From: Linyphia triangularis
Taxonomy: Eukaryota; Arthropoda; Arachnida; Araneae; Linyphiidae
Reading direction: 5' to 3'
NCBI GenBank assembly: GCA_963978545.1
Contig: OZ021726.1
Coordinates: forward strand, 51,815,959-51,879,958
Length of the DNA stretch: 64,000 nucleotides
Shown here: one piece after another, positions 1 through 11,921 of the stretch
Numbering within the stretch: the stretch's first letter is position 1
Layout: every line of letters starts with the position of its first letter
Translations under genes and position numbers: made by a program
Notes under the pieces: generated by a model
Databases searched by the model: none
Told to the model about the DNA's origin: nothing
What the model saw: only the letters and a program-made list of their open reading frames with translations

Positions 1-3000
1 AGTCCTGTACCAAACTGAGTTCGTTGGATAGCTACTAAATTGCCCAGTTTATAGATAGTAGCCTTTTTGCATTTTTTATCATGCTGTTTTTTATTTTCAT
101 CTTTGATTTTAAGGATGTTTTCTTTGGCTTCTCTTCTGAGTTGATTCCTTTGGTTGCTGTAGTAATCCATTATTTCTTCGGTTAAGATTTCTTTTACAAT
201 GAGATCTTCTTTGGGAATCGGATGCAACATTCCTTCTTTCTTGCAGCTTTTCTTATTTGCCAAGATACACGGTATGCAATTTGCAACCACCGTTTCAGTC
301 TGGGAATGAAGATCAGGAATGAAGAAGTCTCGTTTTGCAATTTCTTTTGTTTTCGCAACTGAAAAATGTCCTTTTTCGTGGGCTGATTTAATCAATTCAG
401 TCTGCATCCCTTTGGGTGCAACCATTAATTCTCGACCATTTTCGTACTTGTACAAAATGTCATTCTTCAAGAAATATTCTTGGTGGCTGTCCTCTTTTAC
501 TAATGATTTCAGTGTTGTTATGTACTCATCTTTGCATTGAGCAACTTTCAATCTTGCAGTTACAGTTTCATCAATAATCATTACTGGATTTCTACTCAAG
601 GCATCAATATGTTTCATTCTTTGCCCTGGTCTATGAACTATCTCGTAATCGAATTCTTCTAAAAGTAGAGCCCACCTTGCAATCCTGGTTACTAGATCTT
701 TTTTGTTCATTGTCATCTGAAAAGCAGAGCAGTCTGTCACGATTTTAAATTTGCTTCCCATCAGATACACCCGCAGCTTTTTTAAGGCTTCTACAATTGC
801 GAGAACCTCCAATTCATAACTGCTATATTTCTCTTCCGCTGGACTGGTTTTTTTAGACATGAAATGAACGGGATGTAATTGTCCATCGTCAGACTCCTGA
901 AGAAGTACGGCACCGAAACCTTCTTTGCTGGCGTCTGTGTGCAATTCAGTTTTTCGACCTGGCTTGAATAGATGTAAAACGGGGCTTGTGGCGAGAAGGT
1001 ATTTAAGTTTCTCGTAGGCATCCTTTTGCTCATACCCGAACACAAATGGACAGTTCTTTCGAAGGAGATCACTAAGTGGTTTTGCGATCTTCGAATACCC
1101 TTGAATAAACTTCCTGAAGTAACCTGTGAGGCCAAGGAAACTTTGTACTTGCTTAACATTTGTTGGAATAGGAAATTTTTTAACGGCGAGTGTCTTCTCA
1201 CTCGATGGACGAACTGTTCCATTTTCAACAATGTGACCCAGAAATTCTACTAAGTGCTTTAAAAACTGACATTTCTTTGTCTTTATTTCCAGTCCATATT
1301 TGGATGCTCTTTGAAGAACAATTTTCAATTTCTCTACACCTTCTGCTTCATCGTTTGATGGAATTATCAAATCATCCATATAAATAACAATAACGCCTTC
1401 TTTCATTAGATCTCTAAATACACTGTACACATATCTCTGGAATACACTTGGACTTGTACTCAGTCCAAAAGGAACTTTTAAAAACTCATACTGTCCATCC
1501 GGAACAATGAATGATGTGTACTTGCGACTGTTCTCTTCAACTGGCACATGGAAAAATCCATTCTTCAAGTCTAAGGTGCTGAACACTCTGGCATCTTGCA
1601 ACCGGTCAAGAACGTCTTCAATCAAGGGCAACGGAAATCTATCTTTAACTAGCTTGCGATTTAATTGTCTGTAGTCCACGCAGATTCGTGTTGTGAGATC
1701 TTTCTTCTTGACAAGTACCACAGGACTTGCATAATCTGATGAACTGGGACGAACAATTCCATTCTTCAACCACTCGTCTATCTGCTTATTGACTTCTTGT
1801 CGTTCAGAAAATGATAGTCGACGGGCTCTTTGGTAAACTGGTATTTCATCTTCTAAAATGATTTTCATTGAAATATCAGTGAACTTAGTTTTCTTCGGTT
1901 GGTAAGAGGTTACAAGGTCTGCTACACTTTGACGAAGATTTGCTTCTTTGATATGATTAAGATCCAACTCATTCTCTGTTCCATCTTCTGTTAAGAATAT
2001 CCATTCAGCTGACTCATCCAAGAGAGTTTCAGTCTTCTCATGAAAAGGACAGGGAGCATGAGCTAAAAATGCTGACCCAATGATGGCTTCAAAATTGAAA
2101 TCCTCAACAGGGATAACTTGAAAGTCAAGTCGACACACATGTCCGTCAATGTCGACTACTTGCTGGAACGATCCCATGGTTCTAACTAGACCTTTGCCTA
2201 GGCCGGTCAAAACAGATGTATTTTTCGACAGTAAAGGAAGGGGCTTAATTTTTCTGTAGATGTCATCTCGTAAGATATTACGTGTATTGCCTGTGTCTAG
2301 AAGTGCTGTAGCGGTTACTTCACCCAATTTGATTTTCTTCACAAATTTATTAAGATCGACATCCGGATAATCTTTGGGTTCATTTGATCCTACGGCAACT
2401 TGCACCAGGTGTGTTTCAGGAGTTTTTTCACGATCTTTCTCAGCCTTATAGTTCTTGTCTCGAACGACTTTAGGACATGAATTACGCAGATGTTCTGGAG
2501 AACCACATTCAAAGCAAAGGAGCTTCTTCTGTCCGTGAAACTTGCGTTGACCAGACATTGGTCTGTTGTCTTCAGTTTCAGACTTAACATGCCTCAATCC
2601 CTTGTAGCCTGAATGCTCTTGACTAGTGCGATTTTCACTAAATTTTCTGTAAGGTTTCCCATGAAAATTTCTCTTTGTGAGACTCTCCTTCAAACTTTCA
2701 AATTCATCGAACATTTCAGCGAGATCGTCTGGCTTTTTCAGATTTAACCATTCTTTGAAAAAGTGTTCTTTTATGTCTTCTGGAGCTCTAAATTTTAACT
2801 GTTCAGTGATGAGCAAGTCCACTAAGTCTTCAAAAGAGTCGACTTTTAAATCAGCTATCCATTCTTTAAAATAGCAGCTCAGCTCATGTACGTAGCTCCT
2901 CCATGTCTTATCTGGACCTTTGACATGTCGATAAAACAAGTTCTTCAATTTTTCAGAGGTTAATTTGTATTTCTTCAAAATTAACTCTTTGACATAATCA

Positions 3001-3497
3001 AAATTGTTTGCATTTTCAACCGACTCTCGAGCAAGCATGTTCGAGATATCTGATGGCATCACATGAAGTAGGTAGGCTACCCAATCTTCCTTAGGAACTC
3101 TAGCCATTTCTGCGCGTCTTTCAAAGTTGACAAGGAACAACCCCATTTCGTCTTTTTTCTCATCGAATTTAGGTGTTATCTGAGCAAGCGGGATCCTTTG
3201 TTGAGTTTCTTCACTTTGTCTTGGAACCACAGCAGCAGTCTGCAGTTGCATGCGCTGAACCTCCAAGCGTTGCATCTCAAGTCGAGTTTCCCTCTCTTCA
3301 CGTTCTCGGGTTCGTACCTCTGTCCTCTCTTCGATGATTCGATTCAAAATTATACGCGTCGTTTCTTCATCATAGCCATCACTTTCTAAAATCAGTTTTC
3401 TGATATCTGCTACCTTACTTCCATCAGCCGGAGTCAAACCCAACTCCTCAGCGACCTCAACTAAGTCAGTCTTACGACCCTTACTTAAATAGGACAT
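1..3497 (-). CDS. Gypsy-1 gag-pol polyprotein, 3' end outside the window, integrase core missing
   Basis: The frame is open from the ATG at 3497-3495 to the window edge, about 1165 codons without a stop. It starts at the first ATG after the leader and encodes an acidic helical N-terminus. Visible domains: gag with a CX2CX4HX4C zinc knuckle at residues 328-341; an aspartic protease LLDTG motif with the Asp at about 401; reverse transcriptase with VDYRQLN, FSTLDLKNGF and YMDD at 706-709; RNase H with the HTDAS motif; and an integrase HHCC zinc finger ending in the cysteine pair at 1074 and 1077. About 20 residues after the finger the frame passes directly into sequence resembling the region after the integrase core (EAKENILKI, then LVAIQRTQ). 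The DDE core of roughly 130 residues or more is not there. The frame is preserved across that gap. The protein would act in a cytoplasmic Gag particle. Confidence 0.85.
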   Translation of the reverse strand, partial: MSYLSKGRKTDLVEVAEELGLTPADGSKVADIRKLILESDGYDEETTRIILNRIIEERTEVRTREREERETRLEMQRLEVQRMQLQTAAVVPRQSEETQQRIPLAQITPKFDEKKDEMGLFLVNFERRAEMARVPKEDWVAYLLHVMPSDISNMLARESVENANNFDYVKELILKKYKLTSEKLKNLFYRHVKGPDKTWRSYVHELSCYFKEWIADLKVDSFEDLVDLLITEQLKFRAPEDIKEHFFKEWLNLKKPDDLAEMFDEFESLKESLTKRNFHGKPYRKFSENRTSQEHSGYKGLRHVKSETEDNRPMSGQRKFHGQKKLLCFECGSPEHLRNSCPKVVRDKNYKAEKDREKTPETHLVQVAVGSNEPKDYPDVDLNKFVKKIKLGEVTATALLDTGNTRNILRDDIYRKIKPLPLLSKNTSVLTGLGKGLVRTMGSFQQVVDIDGHVCRLDFQVIPVEDFNFEAIIGSAFLAHAPCPFHEKTETLLDESAEWIFLTEDGTENELDLNHIKEANLRQSVADLVTSYQPKKTKFTDISMKIILEDEIPVYQRARRLSFSERQEVNKQIDEWLKNGIVRPSSSDYASPVVLVKKKDLTTRICVDYRQLNRKLVKDRFPLPLIEDVLDRLQDARVFSTLDLKNGFFHVPVEENSRKYTSFIVPDGQYEFLKVPFGLSTSPSVFQRYVYSVFRDLMKEGVIVIYMDDLIIPSNDEAEGVEKLKIVLQRASKYGLEIKTKKCQFLKHLVEFLGHIVENGTVRPSSEKTLAVKKFPIPTNVKQVQSFLGLTGYFRKFIQGYSKIAKPLSDLLRKNCPFVFGYEQKDAYEKLKYLLATSPVLHLFKPGRKTELHTDASKEGFGAVLLQESDDGQLHPVHFMSKKTSPAEEKYSSYELEVLAIVEALKKLRVYLMGSKFKIVTDCSAFQMTMNKKDLVTRIARWALLLEEFDYEIVHRPGQRMKHIDALSRNPVMIIDETVTARLKVAQCKDEYITTLKSLVKEDSHQEYFLKNDILYKYENGRELMVAPKGMQTELIKSAHEKGHFSVAKTKEIAKRDFFIPDLHSQTETVVANCIPCILANKKSCKKEGMLHPIPKEDLIVKEILTEEIMDYYSNQRNQLRREAKENILKIKDENKKQHDKKCKKATIYKLGNLVAIQRTQFGTG

Positions 3498-3911
3498 GAT
3501 AACTTTCGAACAAAAACAATGCGAAAATATTAACCTTTTAATAATTTTCAACAATATTTCACGTGGGTTTAAACTTTAAATAAGAATGAACCGTTACAAG
3601 GAACTTTCAGCTTATTGACGGTTCCAGGGAATTTTAATTAGAATCCTTAACTGTATTCAATTATTTCCCCAATCAAAACAGCAGAGAACAATCTATACCC
3701 ACTAATTAATCTTTACCATTAAATTAGACCTTGTCAATAATACTGTCTAATAAAAATTAATATAGCAATTCTTATACAAATCATTACACACATAAATTAT
3801 ACTGCAAAATACAATTTATCAAACCACAATTGATTGCATAGCAACTTCAATTTTTTTAAATATATATATTTTAAACTAACTCCCAATGAGTAGCTAAATC
3901 AAATTCACAGA

Positions 3912-4480
3912 AATTCTAAAGTTTTCTTTTCTTAAAAAAAAACTACACCCAATATTTCTTAAGCAACCTTTTGGCTTGTGCTTTAAAAATACCTTAACAT
4001 TCAAGTTAATACTGCTCGACGACAGTAAAAAGCATACCAAAGAAATATTACAACCAGAATTTCACAAATTAATCAAATTCTATTTTACGACTACAAGTAC
4101 AGATTTCTAGAAATTCTAAATAGTTTTCTTTTCTTAAAAAAACTACACCCAATATTTCTTAAACAACCATTTGGCTTATGCTTTAAAAATACCTTAACAT
4201 TCAAGTTAATACTGCTCGACGACAGTAAAAAGCATACTAAAGAAATATTACAACCAGAATTTCACAAATTAATCAAATTCTTATTTTACGACTGCAAATA
4301 CAGATTTCTAGAAATTCTAAATAGTTTTCTTTTCTTAAGAAAAACAATGTCTAATATTCCCCAAACAGCCTTTTGGCTTATGCTTTTAAAAACACTTTAA
4401 CTTTTCCGTTAACACTGCACGACGACAGTACAAAAGCACACCAAAGAAATATTAACACTAGAATTTCACAAGTCAATCTT
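3912..4480 (-). repeat. Three tandem copies of a ~201-bp unit in the Gypsy-1 leader
   Basis: The marker GTTTTCTTTTCTTAA occurs at 3921, 4123 and 4324 on the plus strand, giving periods of 202 and 201 bp. The block with CGACGACAGTA and CAAAGAAATATTA repeats in the same register. The third copy is partial and more diverged. The array sits between the 5' LTR and the gag start. Confidence 0.85.
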
Positions 4481-5087
4481 TTATAATGTGGCATAACAAC
4501 AACTGCTATTATTTGATACCGGATACATGAAACAATCCTATCAAAATATAAACAATACCACAACGATTCCACCAATTTATCATTTACATGTAACATTAAA
4601 GAAAATATCTTTAAAAAAACTCTTTTCTGAAAAACATAATTCCAAACTAGTTCAACAAAAAATAAATAAAACTCCAGTTGCAGAGGCCATATGATTAGGA
4701 AAAAAAAAATAAGACAACACAATATTTTTTTATTCAGCAACCCTAAAAAGAAAAGATAAAAAATCAAATGACAAATGCAGCTGGTACTTCCTGTCTATTT
4801 TAAATACTCGAAACAGAATGATCAACTTTTTTTTCTTTTTTTTTTGCTTTCTCTATTTCGAAATCGTTAATACATAACGTATTTTAAAACGAAACAATTT
4901 TAAAGAACACATTCCAAAAAATAATTACTTAGTGAAAAAATAATATTAAAGTATTGTTCCAACTAAATATTAAAATTCTTAATTATCACTAAAATTAATA
5001 TAAAATATTTTGAATAAAGTTGTAAATGGCTTATCTGGAACTCAGATTTCCGCTGCAATTCAAAACGTCTTCCAGCAGTCACTTCAC

Positions 5088-5180
5088 GTCCGAACAAGAA
5101 CTGGACAGGGGATTTCAAGTCCAAACAGGAACTGTTCACTTGAATTTAATGTCCAAACAGGAACTGGTCACTGAAACTTA
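5088..5180 (-). repeat. Short tandem repeat of 31-32 bp in the Gypsy-1 leader
   Basis: Units start at 5088, 5119 and 5151 with GTCC(G/A)AACA(A/G)GAACTG. They lie just downstream of the presumed primer-binding site. Confidence 0.75.
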
Positions 5181-5443
5181 AGTCCTTTCGAGAACTATAG
5201 GCTTGACTGGACAGTTCTGAACCAAAATTACGTCGTTGAAGCACTACTGAACGGTTTGGAAGAGGCACACTTCTGGTTGGGGCACCGTGAACAACATCGG
5301 ACACTTCGGAATTAAAAAAAAACTTCAGGTGAAAGCAGGTTTTCAGTTTGATTCATATTTGTTGATCTGTTACATTCGAAAAGAAATCTCGAGAAAGAAA
5401 TCAATCGCGGGAAAATAAATCAATCGCGGCCGAACGCCCAATT

Positions 5444-5719
5444 TGTAGGGATGCTGAGTTTGAAATAAAATCTTCTTTTTAACATGAACATAGTTTATTT
5501 AACGGTCGGTGTCTAGGAGGAACTTTAAAAAGCTATTGTTGAACATTTAGTACATCGCTCCGAAGAGCTCTTCATTAAACGTCTTACAAATTTAGTTACA
5601 TAGCGTGGAATGAAATTCAAATAAAACGGCTGGCAGGAAGCAGCAACGTCACGCAGTGACGTAGTACTGCTCCTAACCAATACGATCCGAAGTGCTCGAG
5701 TCGGGGGGGGAAATCCCAC
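5444..5719 (-). repeat. Gypsy-1 putative 5' LTR
   Basis: Read on the minus strand it begins TGTGGGATTTC and ends CATCCCTACA, matching the TG...CA rule, at about 276 bp. It holds an AATAAA-like signal near its downstream end (minus strand, around 5500). It is followed by a possible primer-binding sequence, AATTGGGCGTTCGGCCGCG, at 5443-5425. I could not match that confidently to one tRNA. The boundaries are inferred from one LTR only, because the partner is outside the window. Confidence 0.55.
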
Positions 5720-6167
5720 ATGTATTCAGTGTAATCCGATGAATTTGCCAGGTTTAGTAGGTAAAAAGAAAAGAATCGATACGTTTTCGATTTTAAAAAT
5801 GTTACGATAAAACTATTTGCACTCAATTGTCACATTTACGATTTTTTATAAAGCCACATAACAATTGATTTCTACTAGCCAACGCATCTACTAGTTTATT
5901 TATGCAAATCCTCTGAAATCTTCAACACGATCCCCAATTTGTAACTACGTCATACGATTTTAAAAGCTTCATTAACACTAAATACATTTTTTTTTTTTAT
6001 TGTTGAAAAACTTGCCATAAATTTTCGCAAACGTATGTACGATTGAGAAACACAGGGAAAAAAATTTATGATTGAACTCTTCACTCTTCATTTATTCTTA
6101 TAGACATGATCGTTTACTTATTTGGTAATTCTTTGACAGATAAAATCTAAAACCCCTAGAACTAGAA
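5720..6167. other. AT-rich flank of Gypsy-1, no gene seen
   Basis: I see only short spurious frames here. The small inverted motif ACCCCTAG...CTAGGGGT at about 6152-6174 abuts the start of the next repeat. Confidence 0.5.
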
Positions 6168-6985
<818 letters not shown>

Positions 6986-7044
6986 GAGGGATTTCGACCA
7001 CGTGATATCTAATGTAGAATATTTTTTATTTATGAAATTTTAGT

Positions 7045-7345
7045 TTTGTTGTTGTTGTTTCTTATTCCACTTGATCTAGAACAAGTCTAGACCAAGTCCA
7101 AGAGACCGTACGCCCAAAGAAAGTCTCGAACCAGCGCAGGGTTTTTAAAGAGATCGCTCTTCTCCAAATTCAAACAGGAAAGCAGATACTCAGGTGAAGC
7201 TTGATGGGAGACACACTTGAGGCACACAGGGTACTCCTTTTGTCCCTGAACATATGCAAGTGTGCGAGTATGTCCGGTGATGAGTCTGGTGATGGTGGTT
7301 TGTAATTTCCTGTCGCCCTTCATCTCCAGGGCAGCCCCAGGACGT
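7045..7345 (-). pseudogene. 3' fragment of a non-LTR (LINE) retrotransposon: end of the RNase H region
   Basis: The minus-strand frame 7323-7087 encodes LQTTITRLITGHTRTL, then a CLKC...ASPEYLLSC segment and the end FLWAYGLLDLV. This matches the C-terminal tail of Jockey-like LINE ORF2 proteins, where the RNase H domain is followed by a cysteine-containing segment ending in a DLV-like motif (family knowledge). The frame continues upstream to about 7345 and is then lost, so the copy is strongly 5'-truncated, as is usual for LINEs. A short AAC-rich tail follows the stop. Confidence 0.7.
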
Positions 7346-8367
7346 TTTGTATTAGTTTTGTATTAATTGATTATTAAGAATTAAATCCGTTGAATTCAAA
7401 ATTTGGATGCTATTAATGTTTTGTCTTTAATGAACTATCGTTTGGAACAAAATTAGATAAACTTAAATAAATTATTTTATTAATTACCCAGAAAAACTCA
7501 TATTTTGTCGATGTTAGTTGATAATTTCCTTGTTATTCCTTCAATCACTTACCATTCATTGGAAAATTATGAAACTTATAATGTTTTTTTCGATGCTAAA
7601 TTCAAATATATAATATACACTTACATGTCTGCCGCTTTGACAACGAACTTGGTAATAGAGCACTTCCGCGTTCCTAGGTAGACCATTATTGGGTTGCCAT
7701 TGTACTTTTTAAAGTCAAAATTTTAATATGTATAAGATAACTTATATACATTTATAAAAATCCTTTTTTTATTTTATATTTATCAATTTTCTAATCGTCA
7801 GTAGTATACGTTATACTTCTGTAATTACAGTTTTCGATATTTTATTTATTTCGTGTGAAGAATATACATCTTTAATCTTGTAAATAAATTATGTTACTTT
7901 TGCGTTTACTTGCTATTTTTGTATTAATCTTAAACATGACACTATAAATCCAAGTAGTTTCTATACAATTTTAGACTAATATTTGTATTTTTAACGTCGT
8001 GAAACACGCCGCACTTCGATTTCGCCCGATGTGAAGTAGAACCTTAAAATTACCTTTCGTTTATGGAAATTCTTCCTGAAGATCGGTCAAAACATGGTCT
8101 AAACATTTTCGCTCATAAGTAACGGGTTTTTCTACATTATGAATTGAAATTTGGTATATAGAGTAAATGATGTATTCTAAATCGAATAAAATGATAAAAA
8201 ATAGGGGTTCGTATTGAAATTTTCGAAGATAGCATAGCATTTACTTAGTAAACGGCCTCTTAAGAAAAAAAAATTGCATCAAATATATAGAAAATCGTAA
8301 GCAAAACATTTAGGTGCAAATCGCAAATTTCTACAATAACTAGAACCGAAGATATAGCCATTGTTCT

Positions 8368-8401
<34 letters not shown>

Positions 8402-9576
8402 GTACTGTACCAATATCGTTTGTTAAATTGTGTCTAAGGGTATATTTTTTATTAGATTTGAGTTTAGAATGTAAATAACCATGATTAATTCGGCAAATAT
8501 CTTAAGCTAATAAATATTTTAAATGCGACTACGAAGGATATATGAAACATTTTAAATCACACCGTTTGCAGTTAGGTGATGTTTTCATACAGAATTTCTC
8601 AATATGAGGTTTGATATTATGGCGATTTAGGTTATCTTTCTTAACGTTCATAACCTAGCATATAAAACCTACAAATGTACAAATTTCCCCTCATTTTCAT
8701 CATTCGTTTACATAAATGTTAACGATTGAAGTTTGTATTTTCCACCTGAAATTGCTCTGTACTCTAAGAGCGTAATTATTCTACTAGTTTTCCCATTTCC
8801 TTCTCTCGCCTTTCAAGAAACTGCATTCAGTTGTCACATCCCGCTTGATGTGTATAACTAGTCAGCTAGGAAGCATTAGAAAAGCCCATGGGAAATGTGA
8901 GTTTTCGCTCTGTTGCAGCCTAACAGGACGTAATTGCATTCATGTTTCGAAATCACTCGCTGTAGTGTGATTTCTAGACAGACATTGGCTGCATTCAGAG
9001 AGAAATATGCTGGAAATTAGTTTGATGGGTTATGCAGAAGTGGATTTGCTAATAAATCACTGAAAATTACAGCTTTGGCCTGTAGAAAAGTATTTGTCCT
9101 GTATTTGAAGCAATGTGTTTAGAGGAAATGTGAGAAATTAGACATAATTCAAGCAGACTGGAAACGTAAAATTAACTTCCAGAAGTTCATAGTTGTACTG
9201 AAATGTTGCGATTTTTCCCTTTTATACTTTGACTAAACAATAATTGGAAATGTTTAACAAGGGTAGAAAAATGTTACTATAGTAACGCCATTGATAAGAA
9301 GGAGAAAACCATATTTAGTCAGAATAACTATAACTAATTACGTAAGAAAACACTGCAATGCCAAAAAATGGTCAAAATGAGTTATGTACATGGTAGGAAG
9401 CTTTGCTTTTAAAAGTTAGTAAAAGTAGAAAAAACCGTCACAATTGTACAATAACTTTTTATTATTCGATTTGTAAAATAGAGCTTTAGAGTCAAATAAT
9501 CGATATCGACATTTTTGATTATCATTGACGTCGTTGAAAGGAGTGTCTATGAGTCAACCAAAAAAACTGATATTTA
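7346..9576. other. AT-rich non-coding stretch
   Basis: I see no supported gene. It contains a poly(T) tract at about 8371-8399 and otherwise unstructured AT-rich sequence. Confidence 0.55.
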
Positions 9577-9906
9577 CTTTCAATTACCCATGTGTTAACA
9601 TACGGTAATGAAAGAATTGGATTCAGTACAATTTTTTTTTTGTTGTTGATTTTTTGGCATTTTTTCACGCTTCGGAACGTGTTGAGCTAATACAGAGTGG
9701 TCTAGAAAACAAATTCTGTCTGCATGTCTGTGGCAGCATAACTCCCAAATGGATTGACCTATGATTGAAAAATTGAGCATGCGTATAAGGTTGTTGCCAT
9801 TCGAAAAATTATGTTTTTTAACAATTTCTCAAAAACGGCTCTAATGATTTTGATCAAAATTGCTGTGGTAATGCCTTTTAAAGGTATTCTAAACATCCAC
9901 ACATCC
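9577..9906 (-). repeat. R1 dispersed repeat, copy D (inverted, partial)
   Basis: It starts at the hairpin-like terminal motif ACTTTCAATTACCCATGTG...GGTAATGAAAG. It continues through the reverse complement of the R1 blocks (CTGTCTGCATGTCTGTGGCAG, AACGGCTCTAATGATTTTG, GCTGTGGTAATGCC) and stops near CTAAACATCCACACATCC. It lies in inverted orientation 130 bp from copy B. Confidence 0.75.
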
Positions 9907-10036
9907 TAAAACATTCAGCCCCCCCCCCCTTCCTCCAAGAGGAGTGCAATGTGCATCCCCTTAAAATTATCCTGTTTGAGCCCATGTTTGTCAATGAGTA
10001 AAATTAATATTTTTGTCATACCTGAATTGCATTAAT

Positions 10037-10503
10037 CTAGGGGTGTGGAACATCGCACAATTTTCAATTACTCTACATTACTCTTGTGAATTTGCGTCAT
10101 TTCTTATTAGTAAAACTTAGAAGAGGAGAAAAAACGATCGTTGATGAGCTATGTTGAAGCAAAGAGAACTCTGTGTTGAAAGCATTCGCTTTTCAATTTT
10201 TTACGACATTAAAGCATTTTTACGAGAATTTCGGAGGTGGGGATGTTTAGAATACCTTAAGTACCACAGCGATTTTGGACAAAATCGTTAGAGCCGTTTT
10301 TTAGCAATTACTGGAAAACATAATTTTTTTCAATAGCGCTACCTTATGCGCATGCGCGATTTTGACGAAAACCTTAATGTTAGGTCCTCGTGCCATAACC
10401 AACCCGTACACCAAATTTGAACATCGTCGATCAATTTATTCGGGAGTTATTTTTTTACCGGATTCTATACTTTCATTACCCTATGTATACATATGGGTAA
10501 TTA
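10037..10503 (+). repeat. R1 dispersed repeat, copy B
   Basis: It starts CTAGGGGTGTGGAACATCGC and ends at the palindromic terminus TTTCATTACCCTATG...CATATGGGTAATT. Internal blocks match copies A and C, but the microsatellite position is not expanded. Confidence 0.8.
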
Positions 10504-10734
10504 TTAAAACTAAGAAAAAAAGTTTAACGCGTACGAGGAAACTTCCGGTCGGAATTTCCAGTAATTTCGTTGGTCACATTCAGCATGATCATCTTTATTT
10601 TTTCTGAAACATCATTTGAAATCTTCCGGCTATCTGAGACGATATCACCGTGATAGATGTATGTATTGGTATATTTTCAGTATCAGTTCCTTATAAGCAG
10701 ACTTCCGGTCGGAATTTCATTAACTTCCTGTTGT

Positions 10735-10935
10735 AATTAGAGACCTAAAAGAAAACTTTTGAAGGACCATTCGTTTTTAAATTCAAAACACTATTTTAAA
10801 CTACACACTTTAGCTTTTGGAAACAAATTTAAAAATTTAAATTTCGAAGAGAGTGTGGGGTATTTTAAAATCATCTAAAAATAGATTTTTTTTTTCATTC
10901 CATATTCAGCGTCCTGAAAGGAAACTTAGGAGCAT
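10735..10935 (+). repeat. R5 diverged repeat units
   Basis: The motifs TTTCGAAGAGAGTGTGGGG, ATCTAAAAATAGATTTTT and CCTGAAAGGAAACTT recur in the same order at 13010-13260. Function is unknown and divergence is high. Confidence 0.5.
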
Positions 10936-11919
10936 TTTCAAATTCAAAGAATCCTCGAAATCGAAAAATTCTACACAATCTACTGCAAATGGGTAGTTAT
11001 ATAGTAGTATTAATTCAAACATAGTAGTTTTATAAACAAGTTAAAACACTGAAAGATTGTTTGAAACTATTATACATCTAAAAATAAGAATAAAGTCATT
11101 TTCGATATAAGTAATCAAGTAGAATTTTCGTTGTTTATTAACTTGTTCTAGGCGCATCATCGTGAAGAATTTCCCATTCATTAACCACCTTATACGCATC
11201 GGGTAATTGATTTTCATTTATTTAGAAAATTCTTTATTAATATCCGAGAAAAGGAAAATTACTTTGATGTTTTCTTTTATTATAAATTTATTTTCTAAAA
11301 GCATTTTAGGAAACAAAAGGGGAAATCTGCTACGTTAAAGACATTCTTGAATTTATATTAATTGGATATAATTATTTTTGGTGTTGCTGTTCATAAATTA
11401 ATTAAGTCGATAACTATGAAATAGCTATGAAAGTAAAATGAAGCGGATATACCTTTGGAAATAATAATTACGCGGAAGTTTGATCTGCTTAATTAATTAA
11501 GAGAATTTAAATGAAATTATTAATTATGACTGAAGATCTGTCAAGTTAATAAACGGTCATAAGGAAAGAGCAGAATTAAGATAGATTAAAAGTGTGCCTT
11601 TAAAGTAAAATTTATCAAGATTAAGAATTCAAATTTTAATAAAGTTTATATAATGCTATTTATAAGTTCAGACACTCTAGCTCATTTCATTACACTGTCA
11701 ATCATTTATGGATCTTGTGCAAGGAACGTCACAGTCAGTTACTAAAGTCGCGGGAAAGTAAAATGACCGTTGTGATTGTCTAATAGAGTATGAAAATTAT
11801 AATTTATTTTCAAAGGTGTATTATGCTTAATCACAAACATGCTACAAGTGCTGTCATTTTATGAAAGCCCAACTCAAAATAACGCCTACCATAAGATTCA
11901 TAACCCCACTCAGAATAAA
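10936..11919. other. AT-rich non-coding stretch
   Basis: Nothing beyond AT-rich sequence and short spurious frames is visible. Confidence 0.5.
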
Positions 11920-11921
11920 TA

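Larger units (their letters stand above)
1..5719 (-). mobile_element. Gypsy-1: Ty3/Gypsy LTR retrotransposon, cut by the left window edge
   Basis: Read on the minus strand, the order is 5' LTR (5719-5444), a leader of about 1.9 kb, then a continuous gag-protease-RT-RNase H-integrase frame from 3497 to the left edge. The 3' LTR lies outside the window, so no TSD or LTR divergence can be measured. The single fused gag-pol frame and an acidic, helical N-terminal segment resembling a SAP-like motif fit a Gypsy lineage common in arachnids; that placement comes from family knowledge. The integrase catalytic core seems deleted, so the copy is probably non-autonomous. Confidence 0.88.
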
